A model generated the notes under the pieces. That model saw only the letters and a program-made list of their open reading frames with translations, was not told the DNA's origin and did not search any database. A program made the position numbers and the translations under genes. A stretch of 64,000 bases of DNA from JALYXI01 sp963716685 (GTDB lineage Bacteria; Acidobacteriota; Terriglobia; Bryobacterales; Bryobacteraceae), in the NCBI GenBank assembly GCA_963716685.1, contig CAVQTR010000006.1:1208616-1272615 (forward strand). The letters run 5' to 3'. Below are positions 16,061-24,960 of this stretch, one piece after another (positions within the stretch are counted from its first letter, which is position 1; each line of letters begins with the position of its first letter).

Positions 16061-17973
16061 TATCTGTAAAACGCCAGTTTTCTCTGCTCATTCTTCTTTG
16101 CTTTCTTCTTCTTGCGCCCGGCACAGGAACGGCGGCCGCCAGTGTGGTTAACGTGAAAGACTATGGCGCAAAAGGTGACGGCGTCTCTGACGACACGCCT
16201 AAAATCCAGGCCGCCATCAACGCGCTGACGGCGGCGGGCGGGGGAACCCTGCAGGTTCCGGCCGGCACTTATCTCCTGAACTCATACCAGCCGAGCCTTC
16301 ACCCCTGGTTCTTTTACAACCTGATGGTGGGTTCCAACATCCGGGTGCAGGGCGCCAGGGGAGCGAAGTTCCTGCAGGGGAGCGGCGGGCGCGCGCCTGA
16401 GGTTGCGGGCGCGCCGCAGGTGCGGAATACCGTTTTGGTATTCGGAAACCCCTACTACATTATTCCGGAATTTCAGACCACGCCGAACAATGGCGGCTAT
16501 TACTCGCTCTATCCGGCCACGGCCAACTCTCCATTTGTGACGCTGCTGAATGCTTCCCAAGCCAGCCAGTTCCATGTGGGCGACTATGTTTCGCTTTACG
16601 GAACGCTCACAGGGGACGTACTTCCGGGCGAGCCCTCGCAGGTGATTTCCGTGAACTCGGGAACGGGCGTTCTCGGGCTGACTTATCCGCTGGCGCGGTC
16701 GCTGCCCGGGACGCCGATGATTGCGAACGTCACTTCACTCGCGGTGGTGAATGTCAGCATGGATTCCATGACGGTGCAGGGTGTGGAACCGCTTGCGGCC
16801 ACCGGGATCTTCGGGATGTCGGTTACCAACAGCCAATTGATTTCCGATACTTCCGTCGGAGGCGGCAATGTCACAGGGCTGACTTTGAATACCATCCGAA
16901 ATGCGCAATTCACGGGAAATACCATTGCTTACGTGGGCCCGACGCCGGTTGGGTTTGAACTTCCGCAGCGAAATAGTATGAATATCACTTTCACAGGCAA
17001 TACATTTGCGGCAAGTTCGGTCGGCTTTGGGGAATTCGCAGCGCACTGGACGCTGACGGGGAATCACTTCTTCCTTTCGCCGGTGGCCGGCACCGCGGCT
17101 GGGCTGGCGCTGGGCGGACTCGATGTGCAATTTTCCAACAACGACGTGCACGGCGGCACCAACGTGCCACTGATTTCCGATTACGTGGGGCTGGACAGCT
17201 ACGCTCCGTACGTGGGACAGATTCGGATTACGAACAATACCATCACCTGCCAGGCGGTGAACAGCAACTGCATTCAGCTGGGCAGCGGCGACCCGACCGC
17301 AAGCAACAACACCATTACCTCTCAATCGAATGAAGTCGGTATTAAAGTGGAAGGACCTATTCTACAGACCGCATCGCTGCAGGGAAATATTATTTCCGTC
17401 GGCAGCGCGATTGGCATCATTCTCAATACCTATTCCTCCGACAGCTCGGTAGTAACGGCCAACACGATTACCGGCACTGGGCCAATGGGAATTTACGTTC
17501 CCTCTTCAGGATCCGCCCACTCCGGCGGGCATATGATCTCGAGCAATACCGTCAATGGATTCTCGAACCCACTCGGCGTCGACTTGACCAATCACCCCGG
17601 GACGGTCGTTTCTAACACGACCATCAATGGATGCGCGATGAACATAACGGCGAAGTCATCGATTGCGACCGGAGTCGGCGTCCTGACGGGACCGGGCGCT
17701 TATGCGCAGACGGTGAGCATGTCGAACGCCTCCGGCAGCCAGATGGTTGGCCCGGTTTACATGGCCCTGGACGGTATTGCTTCCGGGATCACCGTATTAA
17801 ATAACAGCGGGGCGACGACCTGTGCGACTCCCGGCAACAGTCCGCTGGTCATGCTGCTCGGGAATGGAGTGTGGCTGCCTAACCAGGTGCTCACTACAAC
17901 TGTTCGATTCAGCGGAGCGTCGGGTCCGGTGAGTTTCCAGCCTCGCATCCTGGCCGGCACTCCAGGCCACTAG
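16033..17973 (+). CDS. secreted pectate-lyase-superfamily beta-helix protein (copy 1)
   Basis: A 646-residue protein with a hydrophobic signal segment (FSLLILLCFLLLAPGTGTAAA, about residues 16-36). It is followed by the Pectate_lyase_3 entry motif VVNVKDYGAKGDGVSDDTPKI and QAAINALTAAGGGTLQVPAGTYLL. The middle (about 200-550) is a run of Asn/Thr-rich coils with repeated N-T-I and G-N-T steps, as in right-handed parallel beta-helices. The C-terminal 70 residues form a separate beta-rich domain containing one of the few cysteines. It probably binds or cleaves a polysaccharide outside the cell; no catalytic site can be assigned. It has a close tandem paralogue at 18123-20027. No better start than the ATG is available in this frame, although the ribosome binding site is poor. 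Confidence 0.85.
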   Translation: MLLKCEFSHISVKRQFSLLILLCFLLLAPGTGTAAASVVNVKDYGAKGDGVSDDTPKIQAAINALTAAGGGTLQVPAGTYLLNSYQPSLHPWFFYNLMVGSNIRVQGARGAKFLQGSGGRAPEVAGAPQVRNTVLVFGNPYYIIPEFQTTPNNGGYYSLYPATANSPFVTLLNASQASQFHVGDYVSLYGTLTGDVLPGEPSQVISVNSGTGVLGLTYPLARSLPGTPMIANVTSLAVVNVSMDSMTVQGVEPLAATGIFGMSVTNSQLISDTSVGGGNVTGLTLNTIRNAQFTGNTIAYVGPTPVGFELPQRNSMNITFTGNTFAASSVGFGEFAAHWTLTGNHFFLSPVAGTAAGLALGGLDVQFSNNDVHGGTNVPLISDYVGLDSYAPYVGQIRITNNTITCQAVNSNCIQLGSGDPTASNNTITSQSNEVGIKVEGPILQTASLQGNIISVGSAIGIILNTYSSDSSVVTANTITGTGPMGIYVPSSGSAHSGGHMISSNTVNGFSNPLGVDLTNHPGTVVSNTTINGCAMNITAKSSIATGVGVLTGPGAYAQTVSMSNASGSQMVGPVYMALDGIASGITVLNNSGATTCATPGNSPLVMLLGNGVWLPNQVLTTTVRFSGASGPVSFQPRILAGTPGH

Positions 17974-17989
17974 CACGTACCGAGAGAAT

Positions 17990-18027
17990 GCGGCGCGGGC
18001 CAAGAGTGTGAAACGGCACCGCGCCGC
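17990..18027 (+). terminator. GC-rich hairpin between the beta-helix copies
   Basis: Perfect nine-base arms (17990-17998 and 18019-18027) flank a 20-base loop, 17 bases after the stop of copy 1. No T-tract follows, so it may act as a weak terminator or an mRNA 3' end stabiliser. Confidence 0.4.
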
Positions 18028-18122
18028 CCCTCCTGGAGTTGATCGATAGGAAAAGCCAAGTTATAAATAAAGTACCGTCCCGTACGAGCTGGCGAATCAG
18101 TCAGCACGGCGGAATTCCTTTC

Positions 18123-20027
18123 ATGAAGTTTGGCTATTCTCTGCTCTGCGCGATCGGTCTGCTTTTTTTTGCCAGCCCTGGATCCGGTTTTTCTGCCACA
18201 GTAAACATCAAAGATTTTGGCGCAAGGGGCGATGGTGTCTCAGATGACACGCCAAGCATCCAGGCAGCCATCAATTCCCTGGCGGCCGCCGGGGGCGGCT
18301 CCCTTCAGGTTCCTGCTGGCACCTACCTGCTGGATTCCTATCAGCCGAGTCTGCATCCCTGGTTTTTCTATAACCTGATGGTCGGTTCCAATATCCGGAT
18401 TGCCGGGTCGCCGGGCGCGCGGTTTTTGCAGGGGTTTGGCGGACGAGCTCCTGAAGTGGCCGGCGCTCCGCAGGTGCGCAACACCGTGCTGGTTTTCGGC
18501 AACCCTTATTACATTGTTCCGGAGTTCCAGACCACTCCGTTGAATGGCGGCTATTACGCGCTCGCTCCCACCACCGCGAATTCACTTTCGGTCTCTCTCA
18601 GCGATCCAATACAGACGTCCCACTTCCATGTGGGTGATTATGTGTCGATCTATGCCTCGAATGTGGGAGACGTGATTCCTGGCGAGACTTCGCAGGTGAC
18701 ATCCGTGAACGCCGGGAACGGTTCACTTGGACTGAGCAATCCGCTGGCGCGCTCGTTCGCGGGAAATCCGCTGATTGCCAACGTAACGGCACTGGCCACA
18801 GTGAATGTCGGGATCGATTCAATGATTGTGCAGGGCGTCGAGCCTCTGGCCGCGACCGGCGTATTCGGGATGACGGTGACCAACAGCCAGTTCATATCCG
18901 ACACCTCGATCGGCGGCGGGAACGTAACCGGGTTTACGCTAAACACGATTCGCAATGCGCAGTTTTCCGGAAACACGTTCGGATCGACCGGCCCGCTGCT
19001 GGCGGCGTACGAGCTTCCGCAGCGAAACAGCCAGAACATTTCATTCACAAACAATACCTTTACGGCCAGTTCCACCGGATTCGGTGAGTATGCCGCTCAC
19101 TGGACGTTTTCCGGCAATCATTTTTTCCTGTATCCAATTTCCGGCAATGGAGCCGCGCTGGCGCTGGGGGGTCTGGATGTCGACTTCTCGCAAAATGATG
19201 TTCACGGCGGGAGCAACGTGACTCTGATTGCGGACTACGTGGGACTGGATGCGTATGCGCCCTATGTGGGCCAAATCCGGATTACTGGAAACAGCATTAG
19301 CTGTCAGGCGGTAAACAGCAACTGCATCGGGCTGGGCAGTGCCGATCCCACTGCCACCGACAACTCGATTACGGCTCAGTCGAACGAGGTGGGCATCAAG
19401 GTGGAAGGACCGATCAGCCAGAGCGCAACGATACGCGGGAACACGATTACGATCGGCACCGGCGTTGGCATTGTGCTGAACACTTCGCAGAACGACAGTT
19501 CGATTGTGAGCGGGAACAGCATCACGGGAACGGGCCCGATCGGCATCCATATTCCGACATCGGGATCGCCGCACAGCGGCGGGCACACGCTATCGGGCAA
19601 TTCGATCAGCGGATTTTCCACACCCATTGGCGTGAATCTGGCGAATCACCCGGGCACGGTGGTTTCGAAGACCACCATCAACGGGTGTGCTGTGAATGTG
19701 ACCCCGAAATCCCTGTTTGCTATGCGTCCGGCCTCGGCTGGGGGTAATGGCACGTGGGTCCAGTCGCTTTCGCTGACGAATCAATCGCCGGTGCAGATTC
19801 TTGGCCCCATCTATGTAGCGCTGGACGGTTTGCCGGCCGGTTCGGGGGTCGCGAACAACAATGGGACGACGACATGCGCGAGCCCTTCAGGAAGTCCGGT
19901 CGTGCAGCTGCTGGCGGATGGGTTTTGGGCCCCGGGTCAGACTCTGACCACCAATGTGTATCTGACGGGCGGCGCGACCAGTCTCGTTCTGCAGCCGCGG
20001 GTTCTTTCGGGGACGCCTAACAAGTAA
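18123..20027 (+). CDS. secreted pectate-lyase-superfamily beta-helix protein (copy 2)
   Basis: A 634-residue paralogue of the gene just upstream. I chose the ATG at 18123, which starts MKFGYSLLCAIGLLFFASPG, a good signal peptide; the longer frame from 18039 would bury it. The domain order matches copy 1: TVNIKDFGARGDGVSDDTPSI, then QVPAGTYLLDSYQPSLHPWFF (the tract from YQPSLHPWFF is nearly identical in both), then a parallel beta-helix and a short beta-rich C-terminal domain. Divergence is concentrated in loop residues and the last 100 residues, consistent with an old tandem duplication. It is probably cotranscribed with copy 1, or driven from the 150-base gap. The substrate is not predictable. 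Confidence 0.87.
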   Translation: MKFGYSLLCAIGLLFFASPGSGFSATVNIKDFGARGDGVSDDTPSIQAAINSLAAAGGGSLQVPAGTYLLDSYQPSLHPWFFYNLMVGSNIRIAGSPGARFLQGFGGRAPEVAGAPQVRNTVLVFGNPYYIVPEFQTTPLNGGYYALAPTTANSLSVSLSDPIQTSHFHVGDYVSIYASNVGDVIPGETSQVTSVNAGNGSLGLSNPLARSFAGNPLIANVTALATVNVGIDSMIVQGVEPLAATGVFGMTVTNSQFISDTSIGGGNVTGFTLNTIRNAQFSGNTFGSTGPLLAAYELPQRNSQNISFTNNTFTASSTGFGEYAAHWTFSGNHFFLYPISGNGAALALGGLDVDFSQNDVHGGSNVTLIADYVGLDAYAPYVGQIRITGNSISCQAVNSNCIGLGSADPTATDNSITAQSNEVGIKVEGPISQSATIRGNTITIGTGVGIVLNTSQNDSSIVSGNSITGTGPIGIHIPTSGSPHSGGHTLSGNSISGFSTPIGVNLANHPGTVVSKTTINGCAVNVTPKSLFAMRPASAGGNGTWVQSLSLTNQSPVQILGPIYVALDGLPAGSGVANNNGTTTCASPSGSPVVQLLADGFWAPGQTLTTNVYLTGGATSLVLQPRVLSGTPNK

Positions 20028-20051
20028 GCTTTCACTGGCTCCAAGCTGGTC

Positions 20052-20573
20052 TTAATTCAGCTTCTTCCAGAAGACAGTCGTGTCGCAGGGCGATCCGTCG
20101 GGAAACAGGGCGTAGTCCGGGATCACCCCGACTCGGTTCCAGCCGATCCGCTCGTAAAGCTTCTCGGCCGTTCCGCCGGTTACGGTATCAAGGACCAAGA
20201 GAGTCCTGCCTTCACGGCGGCTGACTTCTTCGACGCGTCGCATCAGGAGGGACGCGGCGCCCTGCCCGCGCGCGGAGCGCAGCACCAGCAATTTCGCGAT
20301 GTCCGCTCGATGGGGTTGGTTGGGCGCGACCGCAGGCACCATCTGCACCGTGCCGACCAGATGGTCATCGAGAAATGCCGCAAGAAGAATTCTCTCTCCC
20401 TTCTCCGCCGCATCGACGACGGAGGCGAAAAAGGCTTCCGCCTCGGTTCTCTCCAGAGTCGCCATGAAGCTGACCGAGGCGCCGCCCTCCACGCAATCCA
20501 GAAGAACGGCGGCAAGAGCCGGCACATGACGCCACCCTTCCGCTCCGCTGAGCTCCTGTACGACTATGCTCAT
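20052..20573 (-). CDS. GNAT-family N-acetyltransferase
   Basis: A 173-residue protein from the ATG at 20573, preceded by AGGAG four bases upstream. The frame stays open to 20876, but that extension runs antisense through the divergent peptidase gene and is not credible. Acetyl-CoA-binding motif A appears as KLLVLRSARGQGAASLLMRRVEEVSR (Arg/Gln-x-x-Gly region), preceded by LVGTVQMVP and followed by LYERIGWNRVGVIPDYA. It acetylates an amine-bearing small molecule or protein. It is divergent from the M24 peptidase, with 33 bases between the starts. The substrate is unknown. Confidence 0.88.
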   Translation of the reverse strand: MSIVVQELSGAEGWRHVPALAAVLLDCVEGGASVSFMATLERTEAEAFFASVVDAAEKGERILLAAFLDDHLVGTVQMVPAVAPNQPHRADIAKLLVLRSARGQGAASLLMRRVEEVSRREGRTLLVLDTVTGGTAEKLYERIGWNRVGVIPDYALFPDGSPCDTTVFWKKLN

Positions 20574-20606
20574 TCTGCTCCTGAACAATGTCATACCATC
20601 ATCTAA

Positions 20607-21671
20607 ATGGACGAGTACCAGGAGCGGCGGAACCGGTTGTCCGCTTTGATTGAGCAGGAGAAGCTGGAGGCGCTGCTGGTGAGCGCAGCGGCGAATGTCC
20701 GATACCTGACCGGATTCACGGGCAGCAATGGAATCCTTCTGGCTTTTCAGGGGAAGTCGATCTTCTTCACCGATCCCCGCTACACCCTGCAGGCGGCCAG
20801 CGAAGTGTCGTGCAGCGTCCGGGAAGTGCGCGGACCTCTCTACCCGGCCGCTGCGAAACTGGCGCGCGCCAAGCATCCGCGCGCACTTGCCGTGGAGCGG
20901 GACAGCATTCGATTCGAGCAGTATGAAACTCTATCCGAAGTCTTGCCGCTGCAGCCGGTCAGCGGACTGGTGGAGGGTCTGCGAACCATCAAGTCGGCAG
21001 CGGAAACGGAGAAGATTCGCCGCGCCACAGCGACCAACTCGAAAGCGTTCGAGCAGGCCGTTCGCAGCATCAAGCCGGGCATGCGCGAGAGCGATCTGGC
21101 GGCGGAGATTGAGTATCGAATGCGGCGGCTCGGCGCCGACAAGCCCGCCTTTGAAACCATCGTGGCAACGGGTAAGCATGGCGCGTTGCCGCATGCCACG
21201 CCGGGTGCGGCGAAGATCGAAAGCGGCAGCCTGGTGCTGATCGATATGGGCGCGATGCAGGAAGGATATGCCAGCGATATGACGCGCATGATCCACATCG
21301 GACGGGCGCCAAAAAAAACCCGCGAGACCTACCGGCACGTGCTGGAGGCGCAGCTGGCTGCGGAGGACGCGGTGCGCGCCGGGGCGACCGCCGATCGGGT
21401 AGACCGCGCCGCGCGTCAGGTGTTGAAGACCGCGGGGCTGGAGCGCGCATTTGTTCATTCCACCGGGCACGGACTGGGACTGGAGATTCACGAAGCGCCG
21501 CGCATCGGGAAGAAAAGCCGGACGCGCCTGGAAGCGGGCATGGCAATCACAATTGAGCCCGGCGTCTATCTGGATGGCTGGGGCGGCATCCGCATTGAAG
21601 ATACGGTAATGGTGACCGCGACCGGCTGCGAAGTGCTGACCCCGACGCCGAAGGAACTGCGCGAAATCTGA
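20607..21671 (+). CDS. M24-family Xaa-Pro aminopeptidase
   Basis: A 354-residue pita-bread metallopeptidase. The N-terminal creatinase-like domain (EQEKLEALLVSAAANVRYLTGFTGSNG) is followed by the catalytic domain. It has all five metal ligands: Asp in LVLIDMGAMQEGY, Asp in ASDMTRMIH, His in HSTGHGLGLEIHE, Glu in TIEPGVYLDGW and Glu in GGIRIEDTV. It removes N-terminal residues preceding proline in the cytoplasm, in peptide turnover. Length is normal for the PepQ/YqhT-like group. The start ATG lies 33 bases from the divergent acetyltransferase; its 3' neighbour is convergent and begins at the next base. Confidence 0.92.
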   Translation: MDEYQERRNRLSALIEQEKLEALLVSAAANVRYLTGFTGSNGILLAFQGKSIFFTDPRYTLQAASEVSCSVREVRGPLYPAAAKLARAKHPRALAVERDSIRFEQYETLSEVLPLQPVSGLVEGLRTIKSAAETEKIRRATATNSKAFEQAVRSIKPGMRESDLAAEIEYRMRRLGADKPAFETIVATGKHGALPHATPGAAKIESGSLVLIDMGAMQEGYASDMTRMIHIGRAPKKTRETYRHVLEAQLAAEDAVRAGATADRVDRAARQVLKTAGLERAFVHSTGHGLGLEIHEAPRIGKKSRTRLEAGMAITIEPGVYLDGWGGIRIEDTVMVTATGCEVLTPTPKELREI

Positions 21672-23063
21672 TCAGCCGCCGTACGGCTGCATGGTGATGA
21701 GCTTTGTTTGCATTAGGCCGAACGGCAGCGGTTCCCGGTGGATTTTGATCTCCACCAACGTTGTGGTGAATGGGGCAAACAGGGAATCCGGACCATCGGC
21801 GTGATCGGAAATGTCGAGCACCACCGGAGAGACTTCGGTAAGGATCGTCGCGCCCTGCCCATAACCCTGGTAAGCGATCAGATCCGTGCCGGAGGAGGCT
21901 GTGAGGCGGAGCCAAAGCGGTCCGAAGCCGTTATCGAGAACCCCGGCGGGCAGCCGAACGTGAAAACAGCGATAGCTCTTGTCGGATTGATAAGCGTGAA
22001 CATCGAGGTCGAACTGAGTGATCTCGAGTTCATGAAGGTCATCGCCCTGCAGGCCTGTGGGATCGCCTTTGAAGAGATCCACCACATAGTCGGGCACGGG
22101 GTTGCCGTATTCGTCCGTCAGGTGCACAACAAACTGCTGCCAGCCATCATGCGGTCCTTGCTTGTCCACTTTCATTTTGGCGAGAGCGGGTTGCTGCCAG
22201 GCTGCGGCGTCGGCCAGCCAGGCAACGTGATCGGCGACTGACTGAATGCGAAGGAAGCTTACAACCTTGTCCACCAGATCGTCCGCAGGATCCGACAGGA
22301 TGCTGCCGTGCGTCTTCCCGTCGACGGCGAACATGGGGATGGACTGCCGGCCCTCCGCCCAGTCGAGCATGGTCATTCGCTGGTCGTCCGGCACGCCGCG
22401 GCGCAGATCGATGGTGAACTTGCGGGTATTCAGAGCGCAGCCCGCCCACCGAACGGTGCCGTCCGTGGCAGGCGTGTTGACCAGTTCGCGAATGCCGGTG
22501 TACGCCTGGTTGCCAATGAAGACGGCGACCCAGGGCGATTCAGGCGCGGTGGTGAAGATGGGCTTCTCGCAAAGGAGGTCGCGGTGCGCGAGGTTCCAGG
22601 TGAAGGCGCTGCCGAGATCGAGCGCATCGAGAATGAGATTGCCGGCGTTGAGAAAGTCAGGTCCGGGTTCCTTGTTGCCCTTGAACAGCGCGCCCAGAAA
22701 ACTGCGGCCCTGACTGGCAAGCGGCGAGCCCCAGGTGGCGGGGGCCAGACCGATCAGATGCTTCAGGTTCTGCGGGCGGGCGGCATTGTTGCAGAGGAAA
22801 GCGCGGATCACCAGCATGCCGGTGGAATGCACCACGGCATCCCAGGGCTCATTGGGATCCCAGCCGAGGTTCGACATGGCGCGCGCGAGGCCTTCGGCGA
22901 TGTCGGGTATGGTGAGCTCGTTATTCAGCGAGATGTAATTGCAGATGTTGATCAGGCCCGCGTCGAGACCACGCTGCTTCAACCTGCCGGCCCAAGTGTC
23001 GAAGGATTTGCCGACGTCTGAATAGCCGTGAATGAGAGCGATTTTATTAGGCAACGGCGGCAT
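21672..23063 (-). CDS. alpha/beta-hydrolase with C-terminal beta-rich domain
   Basis: A 463-residue protein. It starts with NKIALIHGYSDVGKSFDTW, the oxyanion-hole HGxx motif of alpha/beta hydrolases. The nucleophile elbow is AVVHSTGMLVIRAF (H-S-T-G, a reduced GxSxG in which the first glycine is Val). Acid and His candidates lie in FAVDGKTHGSIL. From about residue 310, after a Gln/His-rich linker, is a beta-sandwich-like domain (WQQFVVHLTDEYGNPVPDYVVDL). No signal peptide is visible. It is the last gene of the five-gene oxidative unit, and its ATG lies inside the end of the GMC oxidoreductase gene (17-base overlap). GGAGG abuts the ATG, so a TTG nine bases downstream is possible. An esterase, lipase or amidase role is inferred. 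Confidence 0.78.
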   Translation of the reverse strand: MPPLPNKIALIHGYSDVGKSFDTWAGRLKQRGLDAGLINICNYISLNNELTIPDIAEGLARAMSNLGWDPNEPWDAVVHSTGMLVIRAFLCNNAARPQNLKHLIGLAPATWGSPLASQGRSFLGALFKGNKEPGPDFLNAGNLILDALDLGSAFTWNLAHRDLLCEKPIFTTAPESPWVAVFIGNQAYTGIRELVNTPATDGTVRWAGCALNTRKFTIDLRRGVPDDQRMTMLDWAEGRQSIPMFAVDGKTHGSILSDPADDLVDKVVSFLRIQSVADHVAWLADAAAWQQPALAKMKVDKQGPHDGWQQFVVHLTDEYGNPVPDYVVDLFKGDPTGLQGDDLHELEITQFDLDVHAYQSDKSYRCFHVRLPAGVLDNGFGPLWLRLTASSGTDLIAYQGYGQGATILTEVSPVVLDISDHADGPDSLFAPFTTTLVEIKIHREPLPFGLMQTKLITMQPYGG

Positions 23064-24942
23064 CCTCCAGAATGGTGTCCAGAGCTTTTTCGCTGATCAT
23101 ATACACCGCTGAGACGATGAAGTAACCAGGGATGCGGGGAAACACGGAGGCATCCACCACGCGAAGTCCCTGTGTTTTGCGCACGCGGAAGCGGCTGTCG
23201 AGTACGGCCAGGGGATCGCCGTCCGCTCCGATTTTATTGGTGCAGGAAGCATGGTGACCCCAGGCTTCATCACGAATGAACTGGCGCAGGCTGTCGCCCG
23301 TCTTTTCGGATCCGGGGACCTCTTCCTTTGTGATCAGGCCAAGCGCCTTCAGGTGCCCGTTCATGGCGCGTACGAAGTCCACTCCCGCGACCACGGCTTC
23401 CAGATCTGCGCCGCTGGTGTCGTTGCCTTCCGCGAAATAGTGGAAATCAATTTGGGGCGTATCGCAGGGGTTCGCGGAACGCAGGCTCACCTCCCCGGCG
23501 GTGTTGTTGGTGCGCGCTTTTAGTATGGCCCAGGTGAAGCGGTTGTGATAGCGTTCCGTCTGTTTCGAGTAGCCGGGGAAATAGCCTTTGAAAAAGCCCG
23601 GCAGCCCGAAGACGTAGAGGTCGGGGTCTGCCTTGTCAGGAGTGGAGCGCTTGATGATTCCGATCAGAGTGCCGTTGGAGGCATAGACGCCGGTGCCCTT
23701 GTCCGACCACGAGGTGAACCAGGAATCGGGCGCTGCGTCCTTCTCCGGGGGGGCGAAGGTGCCGCTTTCCAGCAGGCGAAAATCCGCGGCGAAATCGGAG
23801 ACGACACCGATTTCGTAACGGTCCTGCAGATTCTTTCCGACGCCGGGGAGATCCGCGACCACGGGAATGCCAAGCGCCTCCAACTCGGCGCGCGGGCCGA
23901 TGCCGGAGAGCATGAGAAGCTGCGGACTGTTGAAGGCGCCGCCGCACAGAACGACCTCGCGGCTGGCGAACGCCTGTTGCTTCGGCGAACTCTCAGGGGC
24001 GGCAATCTGGCCGGGATCGGCCGCGTACAGATGCCGGCCCTCCAGATACTCCACGCCGGTTGCTTTGTTGCCGTTGAAGAGAACGCGAGTAGCCAGCGAT
24101 CTCATCTGAATGGTGAGGTTATCCGGGTATTCTTTCTTCACGCGCAGCAGGAACTCGCGCGGACCCATGCGCTTGCCGTTTTCGACTGCGAGCGGAGTGA
24201 AGGCCAGCCCTTCCGGACTCTCCTGCGCGTTGCGCGAATCGTTAGGATCAAAGCGGGTGAGCGTGCGGACCAGCGGATTGCCGACGCCATCCACCAAAGC
24301 CTGTCGAACGCCTTTGAGAAGCAGGGCGACCAGTTCGGGATCCTTGAGCACCAGCGTGGGGTCTGCTTCGGAAGTGGGAAGCCAGCCCTCGAAGCCATGC
24401 CCTTCGGACCACTCGCGCCAGTCTTCGCGGTGCTCGATGAGGCTGGCGATGGATGACAGGGTATGGTCGACGATACCTTTTAATGAATGCGGGTTGGGAA
24501 CGTATTTGCAGTCTTCCAGGCGTTCGAAATACGTTTGCATTGTCTCCGCGCGCCAGGAATCGTCACCGGTGAGTTCGGCGATGTAATTCCAGTCGCTGGC
24601 CTGCGGCACCACGGTGATCATGGCGTTGTGAGCAGTGCAGCCGCCCAGGGTTCCGGCGCGCGGATACCAGACGCCGTCTTTCGCCGCGACAAACTTGCTG
24701 TCGCGCTCCTGCTGTTTCTGGTCCGTATAGTGGCGGACGAAGTAATCCCACGCGCATTCCTTGTACTCCGTGGAAAGGGCATTAAAGATCGGGACCTCGT
24801 AGAGATAGCGGCCCATATCGTCTTCCGCACAGGGGTCGCCGCCCGCTTCCAGCAGCAGCACTTTGTGACCCTTGCGAGCGAGGTTGGCGGCAAGCGGGCC
24901 GCCGCCCGCGCCGGATCCGACAATGATGTATTCGTAAGTCAC
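23047..24942 (-). CDS. GMC-family FAD-dependent oxidoreductase
   Basis: A 631-residue flavoprotein. It starts with EYIIVGSGAGGGPLAANLARKGHKVLLLEAGG, the dinucleotide-binding motif with the acidic residue for ADP-ribose (Glu in LLLEAGG). The GMC signature 1 region appears in YPRAGTLGGCTAHNAM and signature 2 in VVLCGGAFNSPQLLMLSGIGP. The C-terminal active-site pair appears as WGHHASCTNKIG (His) and GYFIVSAVYMISEKA (usually His/Asn, here less clear). It would oxidise an alcohol with FAD; no signal peptide is seen. The GTG at 24942 follows the cytochrome stop by 18 bases, with a GGAG-like site upstream. Given its neighbours, electrons may pass to the diheme lipoprotein, but that is inference. Confidence 0.9.
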   Translation of the reverse strand: MTYEYIIVGSGAGGGPLAANLARKGHKVLLLEAGGDPCAEDDMGRYLYEVPIFNALSTEYKECAWDYFVRHYTDQKQQERDSKFVAAKDGVWYPRAGTLGGCTAHNAMITVVPQASDWNYIAELTGDDSWRAETMQTYFERLEDCKYVPNPHSLKGIVDHTLSSIASLIEHREDWREWSEGHGFEGWLPTSEADPTLVLKDPELVALLLKGVRQALVDGVGNPLVRTLTRFDPNDSRNAQESPEGLAFTPLAVENGKRMGPREFLLRVKKEYPDNLTIQMRSLATRVLFNGNKATGVEYLEGRHLYAADPGQIAAPESSPKQQAFASREVVLCGGAFNSPQLLMLSGIGPRAELEALGIPVVADLPGVGKNLQDRYEIGVVSDFAADFRLLESGTFAPPEKDAAPDSWFTSWSDKGTGVYASNGTLIGIIKRSTPDKADPDLYVFGLPGFFKGYFPGYSKQTERYHNRFTWAILKARTNNTAGEVSLRSANPCDTPQIDFHYFAEGNDTSGADLEAVVAGVDFVRAMNGHLKALGLITKEEVPGSEKTGDSLRQFIRDEAWGHHASCTNKIGADGDPLAVLDSRFRVRKTQGLRVVDASVFPRIPGYFIVSAVYMISEKALDTILEDAAVA

Positions 24943-24960
24943 GTTTCAGGCTCCCTCGCG

